Shown here: positions 19,543 to 28,556 of the stretch, piece after piece
Layout: every line of letters begins with the position of its first letter
How positions within the stretch are numbered: the first letter of the stretch is position 1
NCBI GenBank assembly: GCA_029224465.1
Contig: JAQXUQ010000016.1
Coordinates: 1-64,000, forward strand
DNA: 64,000 bases
DNA from: Bacillota bacterium
Lineage (GTDB): Bacteria; Bacillota; Clostridia; Lachnospirales; Lachnospiraceae
Direction of reading: 5' to 3'
The notes under the pieces: generated by a model
Seen by the model: the letters and a program-made list of their open reading frames with translations, nothing else
Database searches by the model: none
Told to the model about the DNA's origin: nothing
Position numbers and translations under genes: made by a program

Positions 19543-19586
19543 GCACCTTGTCCGGCAGGGAATACCCGCCGGACAAGGTGCCTTTT
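19543..19586 (+). terminator. Intrinsic terminator
   Basis: GCACCTTGTCCGGC...GCCGGACAAGGTGC then CTTTT. Confidence 0.9.
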
Positions 19587-19662
19587 GTTGTTTTCCGCCG
19601 GATATGATATAGTTGTTAGTTAACAGTGTGGCAATATACAGCACTTTATCTGAGGTAAGCAT

Positions 19663-22600
19663 TTGAGCAGAAGACGGAACGAATACAACAGATATTCCGA
19701 AGGCGCTTATACCGGCGAAGACGACGGAAGATATGATGGCGGGTACGCGGGGCAGGACGGCTCTTTGTACAATGACGGGTACACCGGTCAGGATAACTCT
19801 TCGTATATTGACGGATACGCGGATACGGACGGGCGTCTGTATGAGGGCGGATATTCCGGGCAGAACCGCGGAGCATACGACAACGGTTACGCGGATACGG
19901 AGGAGCCGGCATATGATGAACGGTATGAGGGGAATGACCGCTGCGGATATGCAGGTGACGCGCGCCGCGGCGGTTATGATGACGACCTTGACGATGCACA
20001 GGCGTTCCGGGGGCGCCGCGGCAGCAGCCGCAGGGCGGACGACCGCAGCAGATTCACCGGGAAGGCACCGCGGAACGGCCGGACGCGGCAGAAAAAAAGC
20101 CGCCGTCCGAAGAAAAGAAGAAGCCTCTTCGCGCGTGTCGCGGGTAAGGTTCTCCTTACTGTTTTTCTACTGCTTCTTGTCACAGGAGGGTATCTCGGAA
20201 TCCGTCTGTACACCAGTATTCTGAAAGATGCGCCGGACATCTCCAAGATCGATGTTACGCCGTCCGGATACGCGACCTTCGTCTATGACGATGAAGGCAA
20301 ACAGACCGCGAAGCTCGTCGCCGCCGATTCCAACCGTATTCCGGTAACACTGGATATGGTCCCGAAGAATCTGCAGCACGCGTTTGTCGCGGTCGAGGAT
20401 GCCAGATTCTACAAGCATCATGGCGTGGATATTGTCGGCATTATACGTGCCGGCTGGAAAGGGATAACGACAGGCAACTTTTCACAAGGCGCATCCACGA
20501 TTACCCAGCAGCTGATCAAGAACAGCGTTTTTACGAATTTTACGGAGGAAACGAAGAAGCAGACTGTGATCCGAAAGCTGCAGGAGCAGTATCTTGCCGT
20601 ACAGCTGGAAAGGCGGATGTCCAAGGATGATATCATGATCAACTATCTGAATATCATCAACCTCGGGCACAATACGCTGGGCGTGCAGGCGGCTTCCCAG
20701 ACGTATTTCGGAAAGCCGGTCAGTGATCTCACACTTTCGGAGTGCGCTGTTTTGGCGGGAATTACACAGAATCCGTCCCGCTACGATCCGATTGTCAATC
20801 CCGAAGCGAATAAGAAGAGAAGAAAAGTCGTGCTGGACGACATGCTGGACCAGAACTGGATCACGAAGGCGCAGTATGACGAGGCGATGGCGGATGATGT
20901 CTACGCGAGAATCAGCGAGCATAACAGCACGAGCACGGCGAGTGTCAATTCGTATTTTGTCGACGCGCTGACAGACCAGCTGCTGACGGATCTCGTCGAC
21001 GTCGCAGGGTATACGGACACGCAGGCGCAGATTCTTCTGTACACCGGCGGCCTGAATATCTATTCGACACAGAATCAGAAAATCCAGAAGATCGCAGACG
21101 AAGAGGCGAACAATGAGGCCAATTATCCGAACGGGACGCGCTGGTATCTGAATTATCAGCTGAGCATCACCAATGATGACGGCTCGACGAGCAATTACTC
21201 GACGGAAATGATGCTCGCCTGGATGAAGGAAAACGGTGTCGGCACGAGCCTTCTGTTCAGCGATCAGGACGCGGCAAAACAGGTGGCTGAAAAGTACAAG
21301 CAGGCTATGCTCGGGAAGGGCGGCAAGCTCGAAGCGGATAAAGTGACGCTCACCGCGCAGCCGCAGATTTCGCTGACGATTGAAGACCAGAAAACAGGAA
21401 ACGTGCTCGCGGTTGTCGGAGGGCGCGGGACCAAGACCGCAAGCAGAACGCTCAACCGCGCGACCGCAACGCTGCGGCAGCCGGGTTCCACGTTCAAGAT
21501 TGTTTCGACGTACGCTCCGGCGCTTGACGCCGGCGGCAAAACACTCGCGACCGTTTACAAAGACGAGCCGTACAATTATTCCGACGGGACGCCGGTGCGC
21601 AACTGGTACGGCGAATCGTACAGAGGCGACACCACAATCCGGACCGCGATCATGAACTCGATGAACATTATCGCCGTCAAGACGCTGACGGACATCACGC
21701 CGCAGCTCGGTTACGAGTATCTGCAGAAGTTCGGCTTCACGACGATTGTGGACAAGGAAACAATAGACGGTAAAGTATATTCGGATATCCAGCAGACGAT
21801 GGCGCTTGGCGGACTGACAAAAGGCGTCAAGAACATCGAACTGAACGCGGCCTATGCGTCGATCGCAGACGGCGGTAAGTATATCGAGCCGAAACTTTAT
21901 ACCAAGGTGACAGACCATGACGGAAATGTGATTCTGGATGTGTCGCAGAGCCGGCAGGAGCGGCAGGTACTCAAGGAGACGACAGCCTGGCTTCTGACTT
22001 CCGCGATGGAAGACGTCGTCAAATCCGGTACCGGAACCGCGTGCCGGATTTCCGAGACACCGGTAGCCGGCAAAACAGGCACGACCTCGAACGAACACGA
22101 CGTCTGGTTTTCGGGCTACAGCAATTATTATACCTGCACGACCTGGGCAGGCTACGACGTGGATACGGATCTGGTGGGGACAGAGTCGGGAATTGCCAAG
22201 ACGCTCTGGCACGCGGTGATGGAACGGGTGCACGAGGGCATGGCATCTTCTTCGTTCAAGATGCCGTCCGGCATTACGCAGGCGATGGTCTGCGGCGTCT
22301 CCGGAAAGCTGCCCGTGCAGGGACTTTGCGACGCGCATCTGGTGACGGATTATTTTGCCGAGGGAACCGTGCCGGTGGAGTACTGCAATGAATCTTATCA
22401 CGCGGATGAGATTGCGGCGCAGAAGCTGGCCGCGGCGACCGCGGATGCGAAGGCGGCGCTGGATTCGGCGAACACGACGCTGACGCAGGCCGGTGAGATT
22501 CTTTCGCAGGCGCAGAATACTCTGTCCGCGGCGCAGGCCTCCGGCGACGCGAACGCGGTGGCAGCCGCACAGAGTGCTTTGGATACGGCGAACCTCAATT

Positions 22601-22932
22601 ATACAGCCGCGGTGCAGCAGCAGTCTGCCGCGGAGGCGGCTTATAACGAAGCGCTTGCCAAAGCGCAGGCGGAAGCCGCGGCAGGTACGGGAAGTTCCGC
22701 GGCTGCAGAAGGTCAGGACGGAACGGAAGGCACCGGCACAGCAGGCGATGGCGCTGCCGGTAACGCGGGCGCAGCAGGCGCGGCGCAGGGGAACGCAGCT
22801 GCAGGTGCCGCGGACGGTTCCGCAGGCGGGGCAGCCGCTTCGCCGGCACAGGGAACAGGCACCCAGAACGGGCAGATGGACAGCGCCGGAGCGGCCGCGC
22901 AGGCGGTATTACAGGGAATCGAAAATCAATGA
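19663..22932 (+). CDS. Class A penicillin-binding protein (transglycosylase/transpeptidase, PBP1A-like), TTG start
   Basis: VEDARFYKHHGVDIVGIIRA...QGASTITQQLIKN (GT51); RQPGSTFK, SMN, KTGT transpeptidase motifs. Confidence 0.93.
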   Translation: MSRRRNEYNRYSEGAYTGEDDGRYDGGYAGQDGSLYNDGYTGQDNSSYIDGYADTDGRLYEGGYSGQNRGAYDNGYADTEEPAYDERYEGNDRCGYAGDARRGGYDDDLDDAQAFRGRRGSSRRADDRSRFTGKAPRNGRTRQKKSRRPKKRRSLFARVAGKVLLTVFLLLLVTGGYLGIRLYTSILKDAPDISKIDVTPSGYATFVYDDEGKQTAKLVAADSNRIPVTLDMVPKNLQHAFVAVEDARFYKHHGVDIVGIIRAGWKGITTGNFSQGASTITQQLIKNSVFTNFTEETKKQTVIRKLQEQYLAVQLERRMSKDDIMINYLNIINLGHNTLGVQAASQTYFGKPVSDLTLSECAVLAGITQNPSRYDPIVNPEANKKRRKVVLDDMLDQNWITKAQYDEAMADDVYARISEHNSTSTASVNSYFVDALTDQLLTDLVDVAGYTDTQAQILLYTGGLNIYSTQNQKIQKIADEEANNEANYPNGTRWYLNYQLSITNDDGSTSNYSTEMMLAWMKENGVGTSLLFSDQDAAKQVAEKYKQAMLGKGGKLEADKVTLTAQPQISLTIEDQKTGNVLAVVGGRGTKTASRTLNRATATLRQPGSTFKIVSTYAPALDAGGKTLATVYKDEPYNYSDGTPVRNWYGESYRGDTTIRTAIMNSMNIIAVKTLTDITPQLGYEYLQKFGFTTIVDKETIDGKVYSDIQQTMALGGLTKGVKNIELNAAYASIADGGKYIEPKLYTKVTDHDGNVILDVSQSRQERQVLKETTAWLLTSAMEDVVKSGTGTACRISETPVAGKTGTTSNEHDVWFSGYSNYYTCTTWAGYDVDTDLVGTESGIAKTLWHAVMERVHEGMASSSFKMPSGITQAMVCGVSGKLPVQGLCDAHLVTDYFAEGTVPVEYCNESYHADEIAAQKLAAATADAKAALDSANTTLTQAGEILSQAQNTLSAAQASGDANAVAAAQSALDTANLNYTAAVQQQSAAEAAYNEALAKAQAEAAAGTGSSAAAEGQDGTEGTGTAGDGAAGNAGAAGAAQGNAAAGAADGSAGGAAASPAQGTGTQNGQMDSAGAAAQAVLQGIENQ
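19705..19956 (+). repeat. Seven degenerate 36-bp (12-aa) Tyr/Gly/Asp-rich units in the PBP N-terminal cytoplasmic region
   Basis: GYAGQDGSLYND / GYTGQDNSSYID / GYADTDGRLYEG / GYSGQNRGAYDN / GYADTEEPAYDE ... Confidence 0.85.
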
Positions 22933-24836
22933 CACAGAGCATAGATAATGCGGGCCGGCAGCCAGCCGAAAGGAACGGGGCTGCCGGCCGGCCTTTACCC
23001 GGGAGAAACCCTGCGGAGGGGGCGGCGCCCGCGCTGGATCCCACGCAGATGAAGGCCGTGCAGCAGCTCGACGGGCCGGTCATGATTCTGGCCTGCGCGG
23101 GAAGCGGCAAGACAACCGTGCTGCTGGAACGGATTCACGCGCTATGCGCGCGCGGCATCTCTCCGGAAAGGATACTCGCCGTCACATTTTCCAGAAACGC
23201 GGCGCAGGAAATGAAGAGCCGGTACGCGGCGCACTATGGCGGGAAAAGCCCGGCCTTCTGCACGATTCATTCGTTATGCTATCAGATACTTAGCGAACGG
23301 TACGGGCGCGGAAAACTGAAGTTTTTTGCGCAGGAAGAGCTGTTTGCCTTTTTGAAGGAAATCAGAATCAGATACAGCGGCACGTACGGCGAACTGCTGG
23401 ACGGCGGTGATCCGCAGGCGGTCACGGATCTGATGAACCGGCTCAGCCGCTGCGCGGCAGCGGACTTTTTCGGGGAGAAGCCGGATCAGGAACAAGCGGT
23501 CGTTGAAATTTTCAAGGCGTACAGGAAACGCAAATACGAGCGGAAGGAGATCGACTACGACGATCTTGTTATGATGGCGTACCGGGTGCTTTCGCGGGAA
23601 GAGACGACGAGAAAACAATGGCAGGAACGCTTTGACTACATTCTGATTGACGAGTTTCAGGACACCGGAAGGCTGCAGGCGCAGCTTTTTTATCTGCTTG
23701 CCGAAAGCCGCAACATCTGCGTCGTCGGAGATGACGACCAGTCGATTTACGGTTTCCGGGACGCCGATCCGCAGGTTTTCAAAGGCTTTGAAAAGCGGTA
23801 TCCGGACTGCGTGAAAATCACACTCGGCGTCAATTACAGGAGCCTCCCCGGGATCGTAGAAACGGCGGATCATCTGATCCGCAGAAATCATCTGCGCTAT
23901 CCGAAAAAGTTCCGGCCGGACAGAGACGGAAGCGCGCTCATCCGCGTCGTAAAAGAGAACGATCAGCTGCATCAGGCGATCGCCCTGCGGACGGAGATCC
24001 GAAAAGACCTGTCGGCGGGGGTTGCCGCGGAGGACATCGCTGTTTTGTACAGGACAAGGCGGACGGGGATGCTGCCGGCGCTGTTTTGCCGCGAAAAGGA
24101 AATTCCCGTGGAAATCGGCGAAGCATTTCCGGACGTTGCAAAAGGACAGGTCTACCGGGACATTGTCAGTTACTACCGGCTGTCTCAGAACCCGGACGAT
24201 ATGTACGCGCTGCGGCGTGTGATCAACCGGCCGACAAGATATATCAGCCCCTCCCTCATAAGGCCCGGAATGAACCGGCGCGCGGTTTACGGCGCGTGCC
24301 TGCAGACTGCGGACAAGGCGTACCGGCGCCGCAGCATTCTCGATAACCTGGACAGCATGTACGAGGATTTTACCGAAATGGCGGGCATGGATCCGCCGCG
24401 GCTTCTGAATTACTTGCAGTACGGTATGGATTACTACGACTATCTGGAAGAGCACGCGGAGTTTCTGCATCAGGATAAAGACTATTTTCAGATGGAATTT
24501 GATCTTCTGCGAAAGCTTGCCGCGGGGACAAAGGATTTTCCGGAGTTTGACCGGAAAGTGCGGGATTTCAGGGAAAGCCTGCAGGGGACAGGCGGAGAGC
24601 GCGGCGTGTTTTTTACAACGTTTCACGGAGCCAAGGGCATGCAGTGGAAGAAAGTCTACATCCTTTCGGCCGACCTTTCGCCGGAGGGCGGGCGGACACA
24701 GGAAGAGCTCGAGGAAGAGCGGCGGCTCTTTTATGTGGCTGTGACAAGGGCCGAGGACGAGCTGTATATCTCTTATACGCAAAAGCCCTGCCGGTATCTG
24801 CGGGATGCCGGGCTGATTCGGACAAAAACCAGATAG
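22929..24836 (+). CDS. UvrD/PcrA-like superfamily 1 ATP-dependent helicase
   Basis: ACAGSGKTTVL Walker A; DEFQDTGRLQAQLF; GDDDQSIYGFRDA; TFHGAKGMQWKKVYI. Confidence 0.92.
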   Translation: MTQSIDNAGRQPAERNGAAGRPLPGRNPAEGAAPALDPTQMKAVQQLDGPVMILACAGSGKTTVLLERIHALCARGISPERILAVTFSRNAAQEMKSRYAAHYGGKSPAFCTIHSLCYQILSERYGRGKLKFFAQEELFAFLKEIRIRYSGTYGELLDGGDPQAVTDLMNRLSRCAAADFFGEKPDQEQAVVEIFKAYRKRKYERKEIDYDDLVMMAYRVLSREETTRKQWQERFDYILIDEFQDTGRLQAQLFYLLAESRNICVVGDDDQSIYGFRDADPQVFKGFEKRYPDCVKITLGVNYRSLPGIVETADHLIRRNHLRYPKKFRPDRDGSALIRVVKENDQLHQAIALRTEIRKDLSAGVAAEDIAVLYRTRRTGMLPALFCREKEIPVEIGEAFPDVAKGQVYRDIVSYYRLSQNPDDMYALRRVINRPTRYISPSLIRPGMNRRAVYGACLQTADKAYRRRSILDNLDSMYEDFTEMAGMDPPRLLNYLQYGMDYYDYLEEHAEFLHQDKDYFQMEFDLLRKLAAGTKDFPEFDRKVRDFRESLQGTGGERGVFFTTFHGAKGMQWKKVYILSADLSPEGGRTQEELEEERRLFYVAVTRAEDELYISYTQKPCRYLRDAGLIRTKTR

Positions 24837-24844
24837 ATCTTATC

Positions 24845-24883
24845 CGGAGCATCCGGTGCCGGAAGAAGGCAGCGGATGCTCCG
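24845..24883 (+). terminator. Intrinsic terminator
   Basis: Perfect 11-bp CGGAGCATCCG...CGGATGCTCCG followed by TTTCTT. Confidence 0.8.
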
Positions 24884-24885
24884 TT

Positions 24886-24929
24886 TCTTAAAAACTTCTT
24901 AATCATATCCTTCAATCCTCTTAAGTGAA
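24886..24929 (+). promoter_or_regulatory. Array of four 11-bp phased direct repeats upstream of the response regulator
   Basis: TCTTAA at 24886, 24897 and 24919 (11/22-bp phasing), degenerate TCCTTC at 24908. Confidence 0.6.
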
Positions 24930-24971
24930 CTCCTGTTACAATAAAACCAGCAAAACAACGAGGTACCTTTC

Positions 24972-25685
24972 ATGAGCAGAATTCTGGTCTGTGATGACGA
25001 TCACGACATCGTAAAGGCAATTTGCATTTATCTGACCGGAAGCGGATACGAAACCGTGACCGCTTTCAATGGAAAAGAGGCTGTTGAAAAACTCGAAACG
25101 GACAAACCGGATCTTGTGATTCTGGATGTCATGATGCCTTTGATGGACGGCATCGAGGCACTTTCCAGAATCCGGGAGAACAGCAATCTTCCGGTTATTC
25201 TTCTTACGGCGAAGGCGGAGGATACCGACAAGGTCCTCGGGCTGAACCTTGGCGCGGATGACTATATTACCAAGCCGTTCAATCCGGCGGAGCTTCTGGC
25301 GAGAGTAAAGAGCGCCCTGCGGCGGTACCTTCTGCTTGGCGGCGCGCAGGGAGAGAAGAATGCGGGCAGCGAAAACAGCGGCGAAGTAAAGACGCTTACT
25401 TACCGCGGCCTTGTACTCGATGACAGGAAGAAGGAAGTTACGCTGGACGGGGATGTTTTGCAGCTGACACCGACCGAATATGACATTCTGCGGCTGCTGC
25501 TTCGCAGTCAGGGGAAGGTCTTTTCACCGAAGGAGATCGTCCGGCAGGTGTGGCACGAGGACTACGAAGGACTTGCAAGCTCGGTTCCGGTGCACATCCG
25601 GCATCTGCGCGAAAAGATCGAAATCAATCCGTCGGATCCGCGGTACATCATTCTTGTCTGGGGCAGGGGATACCGTCTCGGATAA
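24972..25685 (+). CDS. OmpR/PhoB-family response regulator
   Basis: ILVCDDDHDIV; LVILDVMMPLMDGIE; LLTAKAED; winged-helix C-terminus TPTEYDILRLLLRSQGKVFS. Confidence 0.95.
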   Translation: MSRILVCDDDHDIVKAICIYLTGSGYETVTAFNGKEAVEKLETDKPDLVILDVMMPLMDGIEALSRIRENSNLPVILLTAKAEDTDKVLGLNLGADDYITKPFNPAELLARVKSALRRYLLLGGAQGEKNAGSENSGEVKTLTYRGLVLDDRKKEVTLDGDVLQLTPTEYDILRLLLRSQGKVFSPKEIVRQVWHEDYEGLASSVPVHIRHLREKIEINPSDPRYIILVWGRGYRLG

Positions 25686-25720
25686 GCGGCAGTGCTCTTT
25701 GAATCTGAAGGGGAGAAAAC

Positions 25721-27856
25721 ATGCGTAAAGAAAAAAACAGACAGTGGCGTACAAGTACCGCTGTGAAAATCACTTTGTTCATACTGGCAATCGTCTGCAT
25801 TCTGACGACGGCCGCCGGTGGCGGAATGCTGGTTTATTTCGGCGGAGACCTTGGAAAGAGCGAAGCTTCCCTTGAGGGAACATTTTACGAAGATGCCGCG
25901 CGAAAGTACGCGGTTGCCGCGCTGACCGGAGATTCTTCCCTGGACTTTCGAAACAGCAATTTCAAATATGTGATTGTGGAAGGCACGGATACCCGGAGTC
26001 TTTCGGAAGAGGCAAGGAAAGGAAAGCTGAAACTTTCGAAGTATAATATCGCGGATAAAACCGCGGATGCGGATGAGATACAGCTGATCGTGCGGCATCT
26101 GCAAGGGGAGACCGTAATCGGAGGAAGAGTTTTCGCGTTTGACTTTGCCTACGGGAAAGATGCGAGCTATTACACCTTAAGCTATGACCGCGGGCTGTTC
26201 GAGTGGCCGTACAATCTCGGATCTTCCGGTATTTACAATGATTCCTATGATCCGGAGACCGGCATGCCGGTCGAAAAACCGGAAGGCGTATCGGACTGCG
26301 CAATCCTCTGTCTGATTTCGCAGCCGCTGCATTCCGGCGCGGATCTGTTCACGAGGATCGCGCCGGCAGCGCGAAATATCCGGACCATGCTGACAGGACT
26401 TATGATTGTTTTCGCGGCAAGTGTGATTCTCGCGGTAATTTTCGCGGTTCTTTACCTGCTCGCGGCGGGGCATGTGGCGGAGCCGCAGCATAAGGACAGG
26501 CCGGAGAACATACGGATGCTGCGCGAGAATGATTACATCGAAGTGAGCGGCATCGCCCTGCTTCCTGCCGATCTTTCCTGCGTTCTCTATCTGATCCTGT
26601 GCGGAATCCTGCTTGGCACCGCGCCGGCGCTCGGCTCCGGCAGCGCCGCGGCTGATGCAATCGGCTTCATGATTCTGCTGCTTGTCTTATCGGTCTCGAC
26701 GGCGTTGTTATTGCGTGGCATTGCGATCCAGTGCAAAGGCGGGATGTTTCTTCGGAACACGTTGTTTTGCCGTTTCATTGCATGGGTGCGGCGGCAGACC
26801 GCAAACAGCCGGGAAAGGGAAAGCAGCCTGACCGGCGTTGAAAATCTCTACCGCAGAGTACGCGGACACTTTTTACGGGAGACGGGAATTACCGTGATCA
26901 TGGGGCTTGTCGTACTGTTCAGTACGCTGTCCGGATCTTATCCGACGGTGCTGCTGACCGCGGCCCTGTATATTGCGTGGAGAATTTACCGTTACAGGAA
27001 GCTGCAGGAAGCGCTTGGATCTTTTGCGGCGCTCAAGGAAGGCGCGGACAAGATTTCCGAAGGCTGCTTTGATCATAAAGTGCCGGAAGAGGGAATGCCG
27101 GCTGACCTTCTGCAGATGGCGCGGGCGCTCAACTCGATCAGCGATTCCCTCGACAAAGCGGTTGAAGAGCGTATGAAATCCGAGCATATGCAGACGGAGC
27201 TGATTACCAATGTATCCCACGATATCAGGACGCCTCTGACTTCAATAGTCAACTATGTGGATCTTCTGTCCAAAGATGATATCACGCAGGAGCAGCAGAA
27301 AGAATACCTCGCGATCCTGCAAAAACAAGCCGGGCGCCTGCAAAAGCTCACCGTCGACATTATGGACGCCAGCAGGGCCGGCAGTGGCAAGGTGAAGCTC
27401 TCCATGATGCCGCTCGATGTCACAACCATGATCAGTATGATGGCCGGAGAGTACAGCGAAAAGCTGTCTTCGAAGAAAATCGATCTTGATCTTGAAGGAA
27501 CGGGAAAAGGCGCGGTCATGATCACGGCCGATCCGGATCAGCTCGGCAGAGTCTTTTCGAATCTGTTTAGCAACATGTACAAGTATTCGATGCCGGGGAC
27601 CCGCGCGTATATTGACGTGCGGAAGGCGGAGGAAAAGGTGGAGATTGCGTTTTTGAATATTTCGGAGGCGAAGCTTCATATCACGGCGCAGGAGCTGACA
27701 GAGCGCTTTGTCCGCGGCGATCTTGCCCGTTCGACGGAAGGGAGCGGTCTCGGTCTTTCGATCGCGCGCGGCCTGACAGAGCTGATGAACGGAACATTTG
27801 AAGTCTTCATTGAAGGGGATCTGTTTAAGGTAAAGGTGACGTTTCCCGCGGCCTGA
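25721..27856 (+). CDS. Sensor histidine kinase
   Basis: NVSHDIRTPLTSIVNYVDLL H-box; DPDQLGRVFSNLFSNMYKYS N-box; GSGLGLSIARGLTELM. Confidence 0.95.
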   Translation: MRKEKNRQWRTSTAVKITLFILAIVCILTTAAGGGMLVYFGGDLGKSEASLEGTFYEDAARKYAVAALTGDSSLDFRNSNFKYVIVEGTDTRSLSEEARKGKLKLSKYNIADKTADADEIQLIVRHLQGETVIGGRVFAFDFAYGKDASYYTLSYDRGLFEWPYNLGSSGIYNDSYDPETGMPVEKPEGVSDCAILCLISQPLHSGADLFTRIAPAARNIRTMLTGLMIVFAASVILAVIFAVLYLLAAGHVAEPQHKDRPENIRMLRENDYIEVSGIALLPADLSCVLYLILCGILLGTAPALGSGSAAADAIGFMILLLVLSVSTALLLRGIAIQCKGGMFLRNTLFCRFIAWVRRQTANSRERESSLTGVENLYRRVRGHFLRETGITVIMGLVVLFSTLSGSYPTVLLTAALYIAWRIYRYRKLQEALGSFAALKEGADKISEGCFDHKVPEEGMPADLLQMARALNSISDSLDKAVEERMKSEHMQTELITNVSHDIRTPLTSIVNYVDLLSKDDITQEQQKEYLAILQKQAGRLQKLTVDIMDASRAGSGKVKLSMMPLDVTTMISMMAGEYSEKLSSKKIDLDLEGTGKGAVMITADPDQLGRVFSNLFSNMYKYSMPGTRAYIDVRKAEEKVEIAFLNISEAKLHITAQELTERFVRGDLARSTEGSGLGLSIARGLTELMNGTFEVFIEGDLFKVKVTFPAA

Positions 27857-27986
27857 AGGTCACTTGTTATTTCGAATGAATCTGTGCTATAATGCTATCA
27901 TAAACGGCGGACAATAATCTGCTGAAATAATCATATATGATTAAATCAGAAATCAGGTTGAATTGATAATTCGTAAAGGCTTGCGG

Positions 27987-28220
27987 ATGAAAATGGAAAC
28001 CAGAGATAAGATTGACAGCACATTTCAGATTCATTACAGGAACAGGGTTATTACCGAGGAACAGATCGTAACCAGGGCCATGGAAGCATGGCAGCGCTGT
28101 GGGAACTCGCTGGAAGATGTTCATTCGATCGATTTTTCGCTGCAGCCGGAGGAAGACCGCGTCCAGTACACGATCAACGGAAACAGAGGTAGTGTGGGGA
28201 ATTTTCCGCTTTCCTCCTAG
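27987..28220 (+). CDS. Small hypothetical protein
   Basis: 77 aa ORF, followed by a strong terminator. Confidence 0.55.
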   Translation: MKMETRDKIDSTFQIHYRNRVITEEQIVTRAMEAWQRCGNSLEDVHSIDFSLQPEEDRVQYTINGNRGSVGNFPLSS

Positions 28221-28259
28221 AAGTCTGCGGGCAAACGGAATATCTGCAAGTCGTCGTGG

Positions 28260-28293
28260 GGACACGCACTGTGGGGGCAGTGCGTGTCCTTTC
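28260..28293 (+). terminator. Intrinsic terminator
   Basis: Perfect 12-bp GGACACGCACTG-tggggg-CAGTGCGTGTCC then TTTC. Confidence 0.85.
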
Positions 28294-28355
28294 ACTTTAC
28301 CTTTTTAAATTATATTATGAACCGTCAGCCACGGGACACTATATAAGCCCGGACA

Positions 28356-28387
28356 ATTCGTGCCACCGTTGCCCCCGATTCGTGCCA
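28356..28387. promoter_or_regulatory. 10-bp direct repeat, 22-bp phased, upstream of the pilus operon
   Basis: ATTCGTGCCA at 28356-28365 and 28378-28387. Confidence 0.6.
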
Positions 28388-28462
28388 AAACACTTCCCAT
28401 TTTTCAAATTCCGATTACAATAATCCATATCGGTCGTTCATTCGAAAGCGGCCAGCGTTCAG

Positions 28463-28496
28463 GGACAGCTTCCGCGTAATACGCGAAACGCTGTCC
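28463..28496 (+). promoter_or_regulatory. Strong hairpin in the pilus operon leader
   Basis: GGACAGC...CGCGTA-A-TACGCG...GCTGTCC. Confidence 0.55.
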
Positions 28497-28556
28497 GGAG
28501 TCTTTTCGGAGTGCTCTGCATTCTGATCTGCAGTCCTATCTTCAGGAGGTCATATC

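Noticed and set aside
20482-22401. 639-aa minus-strand ORF inside the PBP gene
   Set aside because: Antisense mirror ORF; the sense strand has canonical GT51/transpeptidase motifs.
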